This document shows positions 52,832 through 62,855 of a stretch of DNA of 64,000 nt, piece by piece; within the stretch, counting starts at the first letter, position 1; each line of letters begins with the position of its first letter. Location: the NCBI RefSeq assembly GCF_900106745.1, contig NZ_FNNV01000002.1, forward strand, positions 248,001 to 312,000, given 5' to 3'. The notes beneath the pieces were generated by a model that was not told where the DNA came from, ran no database searches, and was given only the letters and a program-made list of their open reading frames with translations. The DNA is from Paenibacillus sp. CF384 (GTDB lineage Bacteria > Bacillota > Bacilli > Paenibacillales > Paenibacillaceae). The position numbers and the translations under genes were made by a program.

Positions 52832-55800
52832 TTACTGATAGATCGTGAAGATTAAATCCGTATCCGTTTGAGGCGACCAGGTCTGCCCACCATCGCCGGA
52901 ATACTGAGCGATCCCGCCGGCATAAACGTCGCTGCTGTAGCCGAAGCCATATTTGTTATCGGTTGAACCATCATCGAGCGTATTCGGGGATCGCAGAATA
53001 AATCCGTACTTCTTCGCCGTATCAAGTCCGCTCAGCCTTGGATAAATCGAATACGGCTGCGGAGATCCCATGAGATTATAAGGCGGAACAGCAGCGGTAA
53101 ACAGTTTCTTCGCCGGTCTTAAGTTGCTATCGAGCTCCACGATGTCGATATACAAATTGTCTTCCGGTACCTTACTGACGTAACTTTCATAGTAATACAC
53201 GTCCAACTTAGGCAGAGATCTACTCGTCAGCGTGAAGGTTTGCATCCTCTGCGTTTGCCCGCGGATGTCCGAATAACCCGAGAACGATTCGTTGCTGTCG
53301 TCCTGAGCGATGACAGAACCAGTATTGCCCGGAATGTTGTACGCTTCGATTTCGTTAACTGAGCCAAGCCAGTGGCTGGTCTTCATATACAGTCTGATTT
53401 TGGAAGTCGTGACCGTCTTGAAGTCCAACTCTCTCCTGTCTCCAAGCGTCAGTCCTTTGGTCAGGTCGACATACTGCGATGCAGCGTCATCCCAATACTG
53501 GAGCGCATAAGCCCAAGTTTCATATTCTTGCTTATCGTAACCGTACTCGCTGACAACAACGCGGTTTACACTCACCGGAGCGCCAAAGTTGATTTCAAGC
53601 CACTGGTTGCTGAAATCATTATTCGCCGGCCAACCAGCGCTCCAGCGTGTCGCAAGGTTCCCATCTATAATGTTGGAGGCTTCATAACCGGCACCGTAGG
53701 AGGTGGATGCCGACGCCGTAACACCTGCCCCGAGCGCTAAGTTGAGAGGCGCTTCCGTGTTACCGCGGGGGCCTTTAGCCGAGATCCGAATGATAATCGA
53801 CTCGCCCGCTCTCAACATGCGTGAGTAACTGCCGGTGTACGATCCTATCGTTGTCTGGCTGTATAGCTCGGAGAGCGTATAAGCTTTGTCCGCTCTGAGC
53901 TCCAGATCCGGGAACGGAACAGTGACCGGCTGGCTGTTATTCATGTCCCAGTTGGAAATGCCGACGAGGATATCTCCGTTCTTGTCCTTCAAATACGTAA
54001 CCGCAGGCGAATGCTCGCCTTTCAAATAGAAGTTCGTCATGCTCAGCGGTCTTGCCGCTTTGCCCAGACTCGCAACGTCCAGCAGCTCCTTGTTCATGAC
54101 GAGCCTCTTCATCCGGTCGTCCGAGATGAACGGAATATCGTCGCCTAGCAGCAAATGACCGCCGCCCATTACGATCGCAGTCGTTAGCAGCGTTGCTTGA
54201 TTCAGCGTCGTTTTCCCGTACACGCCTTGCACGATATTTTCAGGCATCGACATGTCCGCATCGTTAAACGGGTACAACGTACCGTTAGTCCACCACGATG
54301 CAGCCGCATTAAACGCTTGGCGTTCAATGCCTGAATAACGGATGCCTGCACCGTCATCGAGACCGATGACCGTATCGCAGCCGGTTCTTCTGCCGTGGGC
54401 ATATCCCGAAGGCAGCAGCGGTGCGATCGATTCGTCGATGAAGATCTTCTGCCGCGCACCGATAAGCGCATCCCGCATGATTTTCATTCCGATCCGGTAA
54501 GCCTGTATCCCGTTCTTGCTTTTGTCGTAGAAGCTGCCTTCGTACATGCCGAAATCAATAAAGTCGAGCTTGACGTAGTCGAAGCCGGGCTCGACATGAT
54601 TGGTATTCATCAACCACTTCAAATACACCTGTCCGCCCGGATGCGTCGCATCGACAATCGGCGTGTTGAGATAGGACATGACCGGATTGCCGTTCGTATC
54701 CTTCAGCGCGATATCGCCGAACGTATAGTTCGTCGTCGGTACAGTGTCAGTCAGCTTATTCCAAATCGCAAAAGGCGCTTCATAGGAGCCGGCTTTCATG
54801 CCTTTGCTATGTACATAAGTAACGTAATCCTTCAAATTTCGGATTTGCTCCTGCCCTTTGATTCCCTGATAGCTGGCGTCCAAATTCATATAGGTGTAGC
54901 CAAGCGACTTCAGATGCGCAACGAAGTAATCCGTCATGGCATACATCGCATCGGCTGTGGCGTACTGGCTGTAGAAGTTGTACCACGTGTTATAGCCCCT
55001 CGGTACATCGCCCTTCCACTGCAGCATCGGCTCTTCGACGGCATACGCTTCCCCGAAAGTCTCAAGGCCCGTCTCATAATTATCAAAATACCCCATAAAG
55101 AATGCATCCGACGACACCGAAGTACCGCTCTGCTGTCCGCCGGCATTGTAGATGGAGAAGCCGGTCAGCGGGCCGTTCGGTGCTGCCGCCTGGCCTAGAT
55201 GCTGCATGCTTTTCCAAGCTTTTGTCGTGGCTGCTCCGGCAACGATGCCGTTCTTCGCCGTATTGTCGAATACTGCAGCAACCCAGTAGCTTGTTCCATT
55301 GAACGCACTCCACTGATCCTCTACACCGTAGGGGCGATCATAGCCATTCTGGCTTTTGCCGAAATTGTCCACAGGCGCTACGCCAAAATCATAATTATTC
55401 GTATAAGGCGTCGTATAGATCCGTTTGTCCGTGCCCGATCCGATATCGAGATTGTCGGATGCAATCGGCTCCAGCACACTAATCGTTTGGCTTGCCGCAT
55501 TGCTCACTGTCATGTCGGACAGAAAATAAGGCTGGTCCTCGTACATCGTCAGCCGCAGCGTGATGGTTGAGCCTGAATCGAGTACGCTCTTGATCGTTAT
55601 GCGCTCGCCATGCTTGCCATATCCGTCATTGCCGATGGCCTCCCACTTCGCCGAACGCGTACCGGGATCGTAGGAATGAATGCGGGAGCTCGTCCCGTAA
55701 AGCTCATAATCGGAATAGAAATTGGAGATCAGCGTAGTGCTGCCTTGCTTGAAGCTGCCGCGCCCCGTTGCCAAATCATACGTGAGCGCGATCGCGCCAT

Positions 55801-55930
55801 TGTCAGCGGTTACGACAGATCCCGTCTGTCCTACGGATACTTTGGTTGGTTTAGCCTCCGCAACGTTAATAGGTCCAATCATCGTAAATATGAGCAGCAA
55901 AACGAACAATCCCAGATAGCTTCGTTTCAT
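52832..55930 (-). CDS. Secreted clan-D-like glycoside hydrolase with F5/8 type C (discoidin) module
   Basis: The precursor is 1032 residues with a signal peptide (about 1-26). An N-terminal beta-sandwich (30-290) is followed by a melibiase-like TIM barrel (GYNTWYNFYSQY at about 305, then a probable nucleophile Asp in FDYVKLDFIDFG). A beta domain comes next, then a discoidin/CBM32-like domain (about 730-870, ASNIIDGNLATRWSAG) and a C-terminal beta domain of unknown type. The barrel is close to alpha-galactosidase or alpha-N-acetylgalactosaminidase families (GH27/GH36 clan). It probably trims polysaccharide side chains outside the cell before import. The ATG at 55930 lies 8 bases after GGGAGGGG. 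Confidence 0.85.
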   Translation of the reverse strand: MKRSYLGLFVLLLIFTMIGPINVAEAKPTKVSVGQTGSVVTADNGAIALTYDLATGRGSFKQGSTTLISNFYSDYELYGTSSRIHSYDPGTRSAKWEAIGNDGYGKHGERITIKSVLDSGSTITLRLTMYEDQPYFLSDMTVSNAASQTISVLEPIASDNLDIGSGTDKRIYTTPYTNNYDFGVAPVDNFGKSQNGYDRPYGVEDQWSAFNGTSYWVAAVFDNTAKNGIVAGAATTKAWKSMQHLGQAAAPNGPLTGFSIYNAGGQQSGTSVSSDAFFMGYFDNYETGLETFGEAYAVEEPMLQWKGDVPRGYNTWYNFYSQYATADAMYAMTDYFVAHLKSLGYTYMNLDASYQGIKGQEQIRNLKDYVTYVHSKGMKAGSYEAPFAIWNKLTDTVPTTNYTFGDIALKDTNGNPVMSYLNTPIVDATHPGGQVYLKWLMNTNHVEPGFDYVKLDFIDFGMYEGSFYDKSKNGIQAYRIGMKIMRDALIGARQKIFIDESIAPLLPSGYAHGRRTGCDTVIGLDDGAGIRYSGIERQAFNAAASWWTNGTLYPFNDADMSMPENIVQGVYGKTTLNQATLLTTAIVMGGGHLLLGDDIPFISDDRMKRLVMNKELLDVASLGKAARPLSMTNFYLKGEHSPAVTYLKDKNGDILVGISNWDMNNSQPVTVPFPDLELRADKAYTLSELYSQTTIGSYTGSYSRMLRAGESIIIRISAKGPRGNTEAPLNLALGAGVTASASTSYGAGYEASNIIDGNLATRWSAGWPANNDFSNQWLEINFGAPVSVNRVVVSEYGYDKQEYETWAYALQYWDDAASQYVDLTKGLTLGDRRELDFKTVTTSKIRLYMKTSHWLGSVNEIEAYNIPGNTGSVIAQDDSNESFSGYSDIRGQTQRMQTFTLTSRSLPKLDVYYYESYVSKVPEDNLYIDIVELDSNLRPAKKLFTAAVPPYNLMGSPQPYSIYPRLSGLDTAKKYGFILRSPNTLDDGSTDNKYGFGYSSDVYAGGIAQYSGDGGQTWSPQTDTDLIFTIYQ

Positions 55931-55963
55931 TCTGTACGCCCCTCCCATAATGATGATGCTGAA

Positions 55964-56782
55964 TTATCCTTTAATCGCGCCTGCTGCAATGCCTTTAATA
56001 ATGAATTTCTGCATGAAGAGGAAGAAGACAATAATCGGAATTAGCCCCATGACGGCATAAGCGAAGGCTAAATTCAAATCGCTGCTGTACTGGCCGAAGA
56101 AGTAATACTGCTGCAGCGGAATGGTGCGATAGGCTTTATCCTGCAGATACAGCAGCGGGAGCAGAAAGTCGTTCCAAATATACAGCGCATTCAGCACGAC
56201 GACGGTAGCAGTGACCGGCTTCAGCAGCGGAAGCACGATGCGGGCAAATATGCCCGGTGTCGTACAGCCGTCGATCCGCGCCGCTTCCTCGATCTCAAGC
56301 GAAATGCCCCGAATGAAGCCCGCATAGAACAACACCCCCATCTGAACGCCGAAGCCGCCGTAAATCAAAGCGATTCCCCAGTGGGTATCGATCATATGCG
56401 CCATCTTGCCCATCTTATACAGCGGAAGCATGATGACCTGGAATGGTACCATCAGTCCGGAGAGAAACAGCACATAGATGAATTTATAGATGGGTTTATT
56501 CCGCCGAGCGATTGAATACCCGGCAAGCGCGGATACGAAGATGATCAACGCTACGGAAATCAGATTGACCCACAGGCTGTTTCGGATCGCGGACGGATAC
56601 TTCGACGTTTTCCATGCGTGCACGAAATTATCAAGATGCAAGGTTGTCGGCAGCGCGTAGAAGGAATCGAACGTTTCCTTCGCGGACTTCAGCGCCATGA
56701 GCAGTGCGACGTACAGCGGAAAAACAAATAGGAGCGCCAGCAAGGCAACCAGTGTAAGGATGATCGCATGCGTCAGTTTCAT
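55964..56782 (-). CDS. Carbohydrate ABC transporter permease, MalG/LacG type
   Basis: The product is 272 residues with six helices, EAA loop EEAARIDGCTTPGIFARIVLPLL and terminal KFIIKGIAAGAIKG. Its ATG overlaps the stop of the upstream permease gene by 1 base (TAATG). It is the second permease of an oligosaccharide importer within the galactoside locus. Confidence 0.94.
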   Translation of the reverse strand: MKLTHAIILTLVALLALLFVFPLYVALLMALKSAKETFDSFYALPTTLHLDNFVHAWKTSKYPSAIRNSLWVNLISVALIIFVSALAGYSIARRNKPIYKFIYVLFLSGLMVPFQVIMLPLYKMGKMAHMIDTHWGIALIYGGFGVQMGVLFYAGFIRGISLEIEEAARIDGCTTPGIFARIVLPLLKPVTATVVVLNALYIWNDFLLPLLYLQDKAYRTIPLQQYYFFGQYSSDLNLAFAYAVMGLIPIIVFFLFMQKFIIKGIAAGAIKG

Positions 56783-57660
56783 TACATATCCACCTCCCGT
56801 CTTCTAAATATAGTCAGCTGCACGATGGTGACGATGACGAGAATGAGGAAGAACAGCATCGACAATGCCGTACCGTACCCCGCTTTGGCGGAGTTGAAGG
56901 AGACATTGTAAATAAACGTCGAGATGACCTGAGTCGAGAAGGCAGGACCGCCGCCGGTCGTCAAGAAGACGAGATCGAACACTTTGAGCGAGCCTGTCAG
57001 CACGAGCAGCAAATTAATCGTGACCGAAGGCGCAAGCAGCGGCAGCGTAATATGACGGAAAGCGCCGAACCAGCCGGCCCCGTCAATCCGCGCGCTCTCG
57101 GTCAGCTCCCCGGGAATGCCCTGCAAACCGGCGATGTAGATAATCATGGGAGAACCGATTCCTTGCCATAGCGAGATGACGATGAGCGCCGTCATCGCAT
57201 GATCCGGATTGCCGAGCGGACTTGTCATATCGACGCCGAAATAGCTGAGCAGCTTCGGCAGTCCGTTACTGTAGTTGTAGCTCCAAATATAAGCGGACAG
57301 CACCGTGGAGATCGCAACGGGCAAGAAGAAGATCGTGCGGAATACCTTTCTGAATTTCAAATAAGAGTCGAGCAATACGGCAAGCAGCAGCGACACGAGG
57401 TTCACAAGCACCGTTACCAGTATCGCGTACTTGAATGTATTGCGAAGCGCCGCCCACAGGTCAGGATCACGCAATGCCTGCGCATAATTGTCCCACCCGA
57501 TATATTTGGCAGTAGGTGCGACTCCGTCCCAATCCGTGAACGAATATTTCGCGCCGATGACTAACGGGACGATTACCGCAAATGCAAACAGACACAACCC
57601 CGGGAGTATAAACAGCACATACCACATCTCGCTGCGGATCGATCGCTTTAAGCTATTCAT
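56782..57660 (-). CDS. Carbohydrate ABC transporter permease, MalF/LacF type
   Basis: The product is 292 residues with six helices and EAA loop ESARIDGAGWFGAFRHITLPLLAP, typical of the UgpA/LacF class. AAAGGA lies 9 bases upstream of the ATG. It follows the binding-protein gene after a 63-base gap with a strong hairpin. As in the other importers of the window, no ATPase gene is linked. Confidence 0.94.
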   Translation of the reverse strand: MNSLKRSIRSEMWYVLFILPGLCLFAFAVIVPLVIGAKYSFTDWDGVAPTAKYIGWDNYAQALRDPDLWAALRNTFKYAILVTVLVNLVSLLLAVLLDSYLKFRKVFRTIFFLPVAISTVLSAYIWSYNYSNGLPKLLSYFGVDMTSPLGNPDHAMTALIVISLWQGIGSPMIIYIAGLQGIPGELTESARIDGAGWFGAFRHITLPLLAPSVTINLLLVLTGSLKVFDLVFLTTGGGPAFSTQVISTFIYNVSFNSAKAGYGTALSMLFFLILVIVTIVQLTIFRRREVDM

Positions 57661-57684
57661 AGACGAATTCCTTTCCGATAGGTA

Positions 57685-57709
57685 ACGGCATAGGCGCCGC
57701 CTATGCCGT
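57685..57709 (-). other. Intercistronic hairpin after the binding-protein gene
   Basis: ACGGCATAGGCG pairs perfectly with CGCCTATGCCGT over one base, with no T-run. It probably protects or partly terminates the binding-protein message. Confidence 0.6.
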
Positions 57710-57723
57710 CATCTGAGATACAT

Positions 57724-59112
57724 TTATTTATGGTTCTTGGACACCCAATCATCCAGTGCGGTAATGACTTGTTCCGGCGTTTCTTTCTTAAAGAACATTT
57801 TTTGGAGATGTTGAATGAGCTGACCGGTCCAGTCGATCGTCGTTTTCGCCATATACGCTTGCGAGTTGTACAGCTGACCGTTGTCGAAGTAAGGCTTTAG
57901 ATCGTTCAACGCCGGCGCGATGTCGGTCGTTGCGCCTTTTACGTAGCTCAGCGTGTTCGTATTCTTAACCCAAGCGTCTCCGCCTTCTTTGCTCGCCATG
58001 AATGCAAGGAATTTCAATGCCGCTTCTTTATGCTGGGATTTGCTTCCGAGCGCAAGCGACGCATCCGGATTAAACTCCAATTTGTTCAAGCTTTCGTCAT
58101 TGCTGAACGGATACGGGAAGTACCCGATGCCGGTATTGTACAAGTCCGGATTCTTCTTCTGAATATCCGCAAGCGGCCAAGTGCCCATGTACATCATGCC
58201 GACATCGCCTTTGGCGAACAGGTCGACGACGTCGTTATAGCCGAGACCGAGCTGGTCCTTGTTGCCGAGATCGAATATTTGCTGAGCATGGTCAAGCGTG
58301 GTTTGCATCGCAGGATTGTCAGCGAATTTGGCTCCGCCCGTCTCCAGCTTGTCGAAGAAGTCCGGCTGGTTCACGGCAAGCGCCGTGTTGCTCGGCAAAT
58401 CGCGGCCGATCCACATGCCGAGCGGCCAGCCATCCTTCCAGCCGAGCGCAAACGGCGTTTTACCCGCTGCTTTGATCTTCTTTGCATTCTCGATCATGTC
58501 GTCGAACGTTCTCGGTACTTCAAGATTCAATTCATTGTAGATATTCTTGTTATAGAATACGGCGATAGGTCCGGCGTTCAGCGGCATAATATAGTTCTTG
58601 CCGTCCGATGCCTGCGAAGTCAGCACGTCCGCATCGAAATTATTCAGGAATTCCTGTCCGGTCAAATCCTCCACGTAACCGCCGTCTACAAACAATTTGG
58701 CTTGCGCTCCGGCATTCAGCGTGAACACGTCCAGAATGTCTCCGCCAGCCAGTTTCGTTTTCAGAATCGTGTAGTAGTCGTCATATTTCACGGGCTGAAC
58801 ATCGACTTTAATGTTCGGATTCGCCGCTTCGAATTGATCGACGATTTTCTGAATGCCGTCCGTCACGTCGCTCTTGAAGTGCATGAACGAAATCGTTACC
58901 GGTTCCGTGCTCGCTTCCGTTGCATTAGACGACGCTGTGTTGTTTGCGGCTGTGTTTGAAGCACCCTCGGAAGTGTTCTCCGTTGAAGCGGTATTCGATG
59001 CTGCATTTGAAGAGGTATTCGCGGCATTCGACGCATCATTGTTCGCGTTACCGCATGCCGCCAGTGAAAGCATCGCGATGATGGCACTCAGACCGACCAA
59101 ACTCTTTTTCAT
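57724..59112 (-). CDS. Extracellular solute-binding lipoprotein, family 1 (galactoside importer)
   Basis: The precursor is 462 residues with lipobox MLSLAAC. A low-complexity Asn/Ser/Thr/Ala linker of about 55 residues is followed by the binding domain (ISFMHFKSDVTDGIQKIVDQFE, ALGWKDGWPLGMWIG). The ATG at 59112 has AAGGGGAC 6 bases before it; the frame to 59160 is rejected. It heads the import part of the locus, just after the response-regulator gene, and has a promoter candidate of its own. The substrate is inferred to be an alpha- or beta-galactoside. Confidence 0.93.
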   Translation of the reverse strand: MKKSLVGLSAIIAMLSLAACGNANNDASNAANTSSNAASNTASTENTSEGASNTAANNTASSNATEASTEPVTISFMHFKSDVTDGIQKIVDQFEAANPNIKVDVQPVKYDDYYTILKTKLAGGDILDVFTLNAGAQAKLFVDGGYVEDLTGQEFLNNFDADVLTSQASDGKNYIMPLNAGPIAVFYNKNIYNELNLEVPRTFDDMIENAKKIKAAGKTPFALGWKDGWPLGMWIGRDLPSNTALAVNQPDFFDKLETGGAKFADNPAMQTTLDHAQQIFDLGNKDQLGLGYNDVVDLFAKGDVGMMYMGTWPLADIQKKNPDLYNTGIGYFPYPFSNDESLNKLEFNPDASLALGSKSQHKEAALKFLAFMASKEGGDAWVKNTNTLSYVKGATTDIAPALNDLKPYFDNGQLYNSQAYMAKTTIDWTGQLIQHLQKMFFKKETPEQVITALDDWVSKNHK

Positions 59113-59166
59113 GTTCCAGTCCCCTTTTCGTGTATTGTCTGAGGACGTTGTTTCGTCCATGAGTCT

Positions 59167-59195
59167 ATCTTATCGGTCGGTTACTTTTCACGTAA
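59167..59195 (-). promoter_or_regulatory. Promoter candidate before the binding-protein gene
   Basis: TTACGT (59190-59195) and TAAGAT (59167-59172) on the minus strand are 17 bases apart. It is the natural target of the adjacent YesN-type activator. Confidence 0.45.
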
Positions 59196-59219
59196 TGAAT
59201 TAATTTGTGTTTGCCATGT

Positions 59220-60821
59220 TCAATATTTTGTGATTTCCGCTGCTCCGATCACTCCATCCCGATACTCGGAAGGCGTCTGCCCGGTGAACCGCTTGAATAC
59301 CTGGCTGAAATAACGCTGATTCTCATAACCGACCAGTTCGGATATTTCGTTGATTTTGCTTTCGGACGCTTTCAACAGCTCGCAAGCCTTCTCCATTCGT
59401 TTACGGGTGACATATTCGGTGAAGTTCTCGCGCGTGATGCTTTTGAACAGCTTGCTCAAATACGCCGCATCCATATGGAACCGCGTCGCGACATCGATAA
59501 GACTGAAATCCTCAAAATAATGCTCGTCCAGGAACAGCGCGATTTCGCGAACCGAGCGAACGTTCTCCGCTTCACCCGCGCTGGCACAATAGGCTTCTAT
59601 GGCTTGCGAGAGCTGATCGAGGAACGCTTGAAGCTCCTTCACATCCAAGATTCGGGATGCTTCGTCAGCGTCAAGCCACGCGGACTGGGTGGCCTCAATC
59701 CCCTTCAATTCCGAAAGCGACAGCTCTATGATCTGCCTCAAATCTCGTTGGATCTGGCGAATCGCAATCGTAGGCTGCCTGCCGACCTTCTGGCCGTAAT
59801 CGTTCAACAGCCGCTTGAAGTCTTTCGCATTATTCGCTCCGATCGCTTGCCTCATCGATTTGAGATCAAAGGAGCCCAGCAGCTCTAGCGGCGATACCGC
59901 TCCCGGGTTTTCAGCCGATGAGAATGCGAACGACTCCTCCAGCAGGCGATTATTGCGGAGCGCATCATTCGCCGCTTGATAAGCGGCAGGCAGCTCTTCG
60001 AGCCTTGTATAAGCACGGCTAAGCCCGACTACCACGCCGACGAGCAGCATTCTGCTAACAGCTTCATGATATTCTAGCAATAGCTGCCGAGCCTGTCGTT
60101 CATCATAGGAGGCAGCCGGGAAGAGCAGGCATATGCGAGTGCGGTCATCCGATTTATAGACATGCAGCTTGTCTTCCCGCATCACTTCGTACAGAATATT
60201 TTCCAGACTGAATAAGAACAGATCCGCGTTACCGTGAAATTTGGTTCGGGACACCTCGTTGAACTGCCTGAACATGCACACAGCCACCCGATAACCGCCG
60301 TCCACGGCTATACCGAGCTCTCCTGCCTCCCGCTGAATATCCGCCGTATTCGTAATCCGATGGCTTGTAACAGTTTGCAGAAAGGTCTCCCGCTTGAGAT
60401 GCCGTGCCTCCTGATTGAACCGCTTCTGCTGTTGAATGCTCATATACGTGTTGCAGGCTTCAATCGCCTTCTGGAAGGCATGCTCAAGATCCGTAACGGA
60501 AACCGGCTTTAGTACATATTCGCATGCTTGGTACGTGACAGCCGCCCTCATATATTCAAACTGCGAATACCCGCTAATGACGATGACCTTGATGTCGCCG
60601 AACCGATCATGAAGCGCTTCCAAGAATTGTTGGCCATCCAATACCGGCATATGCATGTCGGTCACAACGATATGGGGGCGTCGAATCGGGATCAGCGCAA
60701 GCGCCTCTTCACCGTTCCTCGCTTCCGCGATGACCTCGACGTCCAGCGCAAGCTCACTGATCATTCTACTGATTGATTTACGGCTCCACTGCTCATCGTC
60801 CACTACCATCACCTTATACAT
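59220..60821 (-). CDS. YesN-type response regulator with AraC DNA-binding domain
   Basis: The product is 533 residues. The receiver domain (1-120) has VVDDEQ, the phospho-acceptor Asp in VVTDMHMPVLDG and the Lys in YVLKPV. A central region of about 300 residues follows, then two helix-turn-helix units (about 430-525; FSLIDVATRFHMDAAYLSKLFK and KINEISELVGYENQRYFSQVFK). It is phosphorylated by the YesM-type kinase encoded immediately upstream (8-base overlap). Expected targets are the importer and hydrolase genes downstream. Confidence 0.94.
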   Translation of the reverse strand: MYKVMVVDDEQWSRKSISRMISELALDVEVIAEARNGEEALALIPIRRPHIVVTDMHMPVLDGQQFLEALHDRFGDIKVIVISGYSQFEYMRAAVTYQACEYVLKPVSVTDLEHAFQKAIEACNTYMSIQQQKRFNQEARHLKRETFLQTVTSHRITNTADIQREAGELGIAVDGGYRVAVCMFRQFNEVSRTKFHGNADLFLFSLENILYEVMREDKLHVYKSDDRTRICLLFPAASYDERQARQLLLEYHEAVSRMLLVGVVVGLSRAYTRLEELPAAYQAANDALRNNRLLEESFAFSSAENPGAVSPLELLGSFDLKSMRQAIGANNAKDFKRLLNDYGQKVGRQPTIAIRQIQRDLRQIIELSLSELKGIEATQSAWLDADEASRILDVKELQAFLDQLSQAIEAYCASAGEAENVRSVREIALFLDEHYFEDFSLIDVATRFHMDAAYLSKLFKSITRENFTEYVTRKRMEKACELLKASESKINEISELVGYENQRYFSQVFKRFTGQTPSEYRDGVIGAAEITKY

Positions 60822-62604
60822 GCTGCATACCTCTATTCCTGTAGGGAATCGTTACCATAACTTCCGTGCCCTCACCTTCGCTGCTTTCGATTCTGAGCCC
60901 GTATTCGGTTCCGTAGTACATGCGAATTCTCTCGTTTACGTTCTTCAAGCCGATCGATATGCCGCTGAATACTTCGGTGTTTCTATGCTCCAGAACCGCT
61001 CTAAGCCCCGCCAATTGCTGGGCGTCTATACCTGGGCCGTTATCCCGCACCTTAATGATGACCCGATCCGACTGCTGCATCGCTGTTATTTGCAGATGAA
61101 GCTGTCTATCCTGCGTTTTGCCCAGTACATGAACAATTGCGTTCTCTACAATCGGTTGAAGGACGAAGCGAATGACGCTGCACTCTAGCAGCGCATGCTC
61201 CACATCGAATTCGGTCACGAGCGATTCTTCGAAACGAAGCTGCTGAATATACAGATAATTCTTCAGGTGCACCATTTCCAGGCCGATTGTAGACTCGCTG
61301 TTCCCTTCGTAGAAATTGTAACGGAACAGATCACCAAGCGCCCTGCACATTTCATGGATGTCATATTCCCCGACCAATACGGCTTTGCCACCGATCGTTT
61401 GGAGAGTATTGTATAGAAAATGCGGGTTGATTTGCATTTGCAGCGCCATGATTTGCGCTTCCTTGTTACGAATGAGCAGCTGATACTCCTGCTCGATCAA
61501 TTCTTGAATCTTGTTGGTCATGAAATTAAAGTTTCTTGTCAATTCGGACAGATCGTCGCGCCAAGGGCTCGGCTTCAGTGTGACATGGAAATCCCCTTTA
61601 CGGACAGCCCGCATGGCCTTGCTTAGCGACTGTACCGGCCTCGTTATAAACTGCTGCGCCATCGATGAGAATAACGCAATAATGAGCATCACGAGGGCAA
61701 GAGCTCCGACCGTCAGCCACAGCGTATTTTTACGGTTCTGCGCGAGCTCGCTGCTCGAGTATAGGAGCGTAAGCCCGACGTTGCCATTATCAAGTGAAGA
61801 CGTGCTGATCAAAGCCTGACGGTGGTCCGTGAATTGAAGCTCGCGCTTGCCGTAAGAGGCAAAGTTATCGGAGCGAAAGTAGGTTTGAACTGCGTCACTG
61901 AATTGATCGTTCGTGCGATAGAAGGTTTCGCCTTTATCGTTCTGAAGGACAATATTGTTCGGGGATCGATTATAGGTTTCGATTTGTTTCACGAAATCTC
62001 TCATTTTCGTATAGAACACTAAAGTCCCGTATTTATTTCGATAGAAAGGGTCATAGATCGTGATGGCATACACGAAAAACCGCTCCCCCTGCTCCTTGTC
62101 CAAATAGGTGAACATCAGGGCATGCTGAAACGGCAAATCCAATATTTCATCAGCATGGGGGACGGAATCGTCGAACCGAATCGATTCGTAGCTGGCCGCT
62201 CTCGACCATGAATCCCTCAGCTGATTGTCCTGACCGTACATCATGATCTTGATCACATCTTTATTCTTGCTTTGAACGAGGCGATAGTAGCTGTCGAGCG
62301 CATCCTTGGTTTGAAAGAAATCCGCATTGTTGTTATTCGCACCAAAGCGCATCAGATTGACCAATTGGTTGAAGCCATAGACCTGCAAGGCAGACGAAGA
62401 GAAGCCGCGGAAGAATTGATCCAAGTAATTGGACAGATATTCGGCGTTCTGATCGGCGCTCCTGACCATGGTGCGCTCCAGCGACAGCGAACTTGACCTG
62501 TAGAATAGGAAAGATAGGAAGAGCATGGGGATAAGGGAGATGACCACGCTGCTCATGACGAGTTTGGTACGTATGCTCCGGTTGATAAACAGCCGCTTGA
62601 TCAT
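60814..62604 (-). CDS. YesM-type sensor histidine kinase
   Basis: The product is 596 residues. Transmembrane helix 1 (about 14-36), an extracellular sensor domain, transmembrane helix 2 (about 293-315), HAMP (about 315-370), the His_kinase domain with phospho-His in QINPHFLYNTLQT, and HATPase_c with VRDNGPGI are in the usual order. It senses an extracellular sugar or loaded binding protein and signals to the YesN-type partner. AAGGAG precedes the ATG. Confidence 0.94.
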   Translation of the reverse strand: MIKRLFINRSIRTKLVMSSVVISLIPMLFLSFLFYRSSSLSLERTMVRSADQNAEYLSNYLDQFFRGFSSSALQVYGFNQLVNLMRFGANNNNADFFQTKDALDSYYRLVQSKNKDVIKIMMYGQDNQLRDSWSRAASYESIRFDDSVPHADEILDLPFQHALMFTYLDKEQGERFFVYAITIYDPFYRNKYGTLVFYTKMRDFVKQIETYNRSPNNIVLQNDKGETFYRTNDQFSDAVQTYFRSDNFASYGKRELQFTDHRQALISTSSLDNGNVGLTLLYSSSELAQNRKNTLWLTVGALALVMLIIALFSSMAQQFITRPVQSLSKAMRAVRKGDFHVTLKPSPWRDDLSELTRNFNFMTNKIQELIEQEYQLLIRNKEAQIMALQMQINPHFLYNTLQTIGGKAVLVGEYDIHEMCRALGDLFRYNFYEGNSESTIGLEMVHLKNYLYIQQLRFEESLVTEFDVEHALLECSVIRFVLQPIVENAIVHVLGKTQDRQLHLQITAMQQSDRVIIKVRDNGPGIDAQQLAGLRAVLEHRNTEVFSGISIGLKNVNERIRMYYGTEYGLRIESSEGEGTEVMVTIPYRNRGMQHV

Positions 62605-62763
62605 TCGGGTCTCCTTCGTTATAGCGGGAATATGGCATGCTAATCATGTGCTAGTCGATTATACCATCGCGATTCCACCGCACAATAAAAGAAATCGTGT
62701 TGTTTATGTTTAATTTTTTGTCCTTCTAAGTAAACGATTCAGGCGGTGGAAATGAGACAAAGC

Positions 62764-62798
62764 AAAAAAGGCAAGCATCAGCGATCCGATGCTTGCCT
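62764..62798 (-). terminator. Terminator after the GH42 gene
   Basis: AGGCAAGCATC pairs with GATGCTTGCCT, followed by TTTTTT on the minus strand. It separates the GH42 transcript from the YesMN genes. Confidence 0.85.
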
Positions 62799-62855
62799 CT
62801 TTCTTGTTTACCTTAGAATGTTTCCCTTCTCAAACAATTCCGCGGGGACTCCTTA

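Noticed and set aside
54395..55198. Open frames of more than 200 codons opposite the secreted hydrolase and other genes (for example also 58030-58959 and 22652-23425)
   Set aside because: They lie antisense to strongly supported genes, lack ribosome-binding sites and have no recognisable domains; they are shadows of the codon bias of the real frame.
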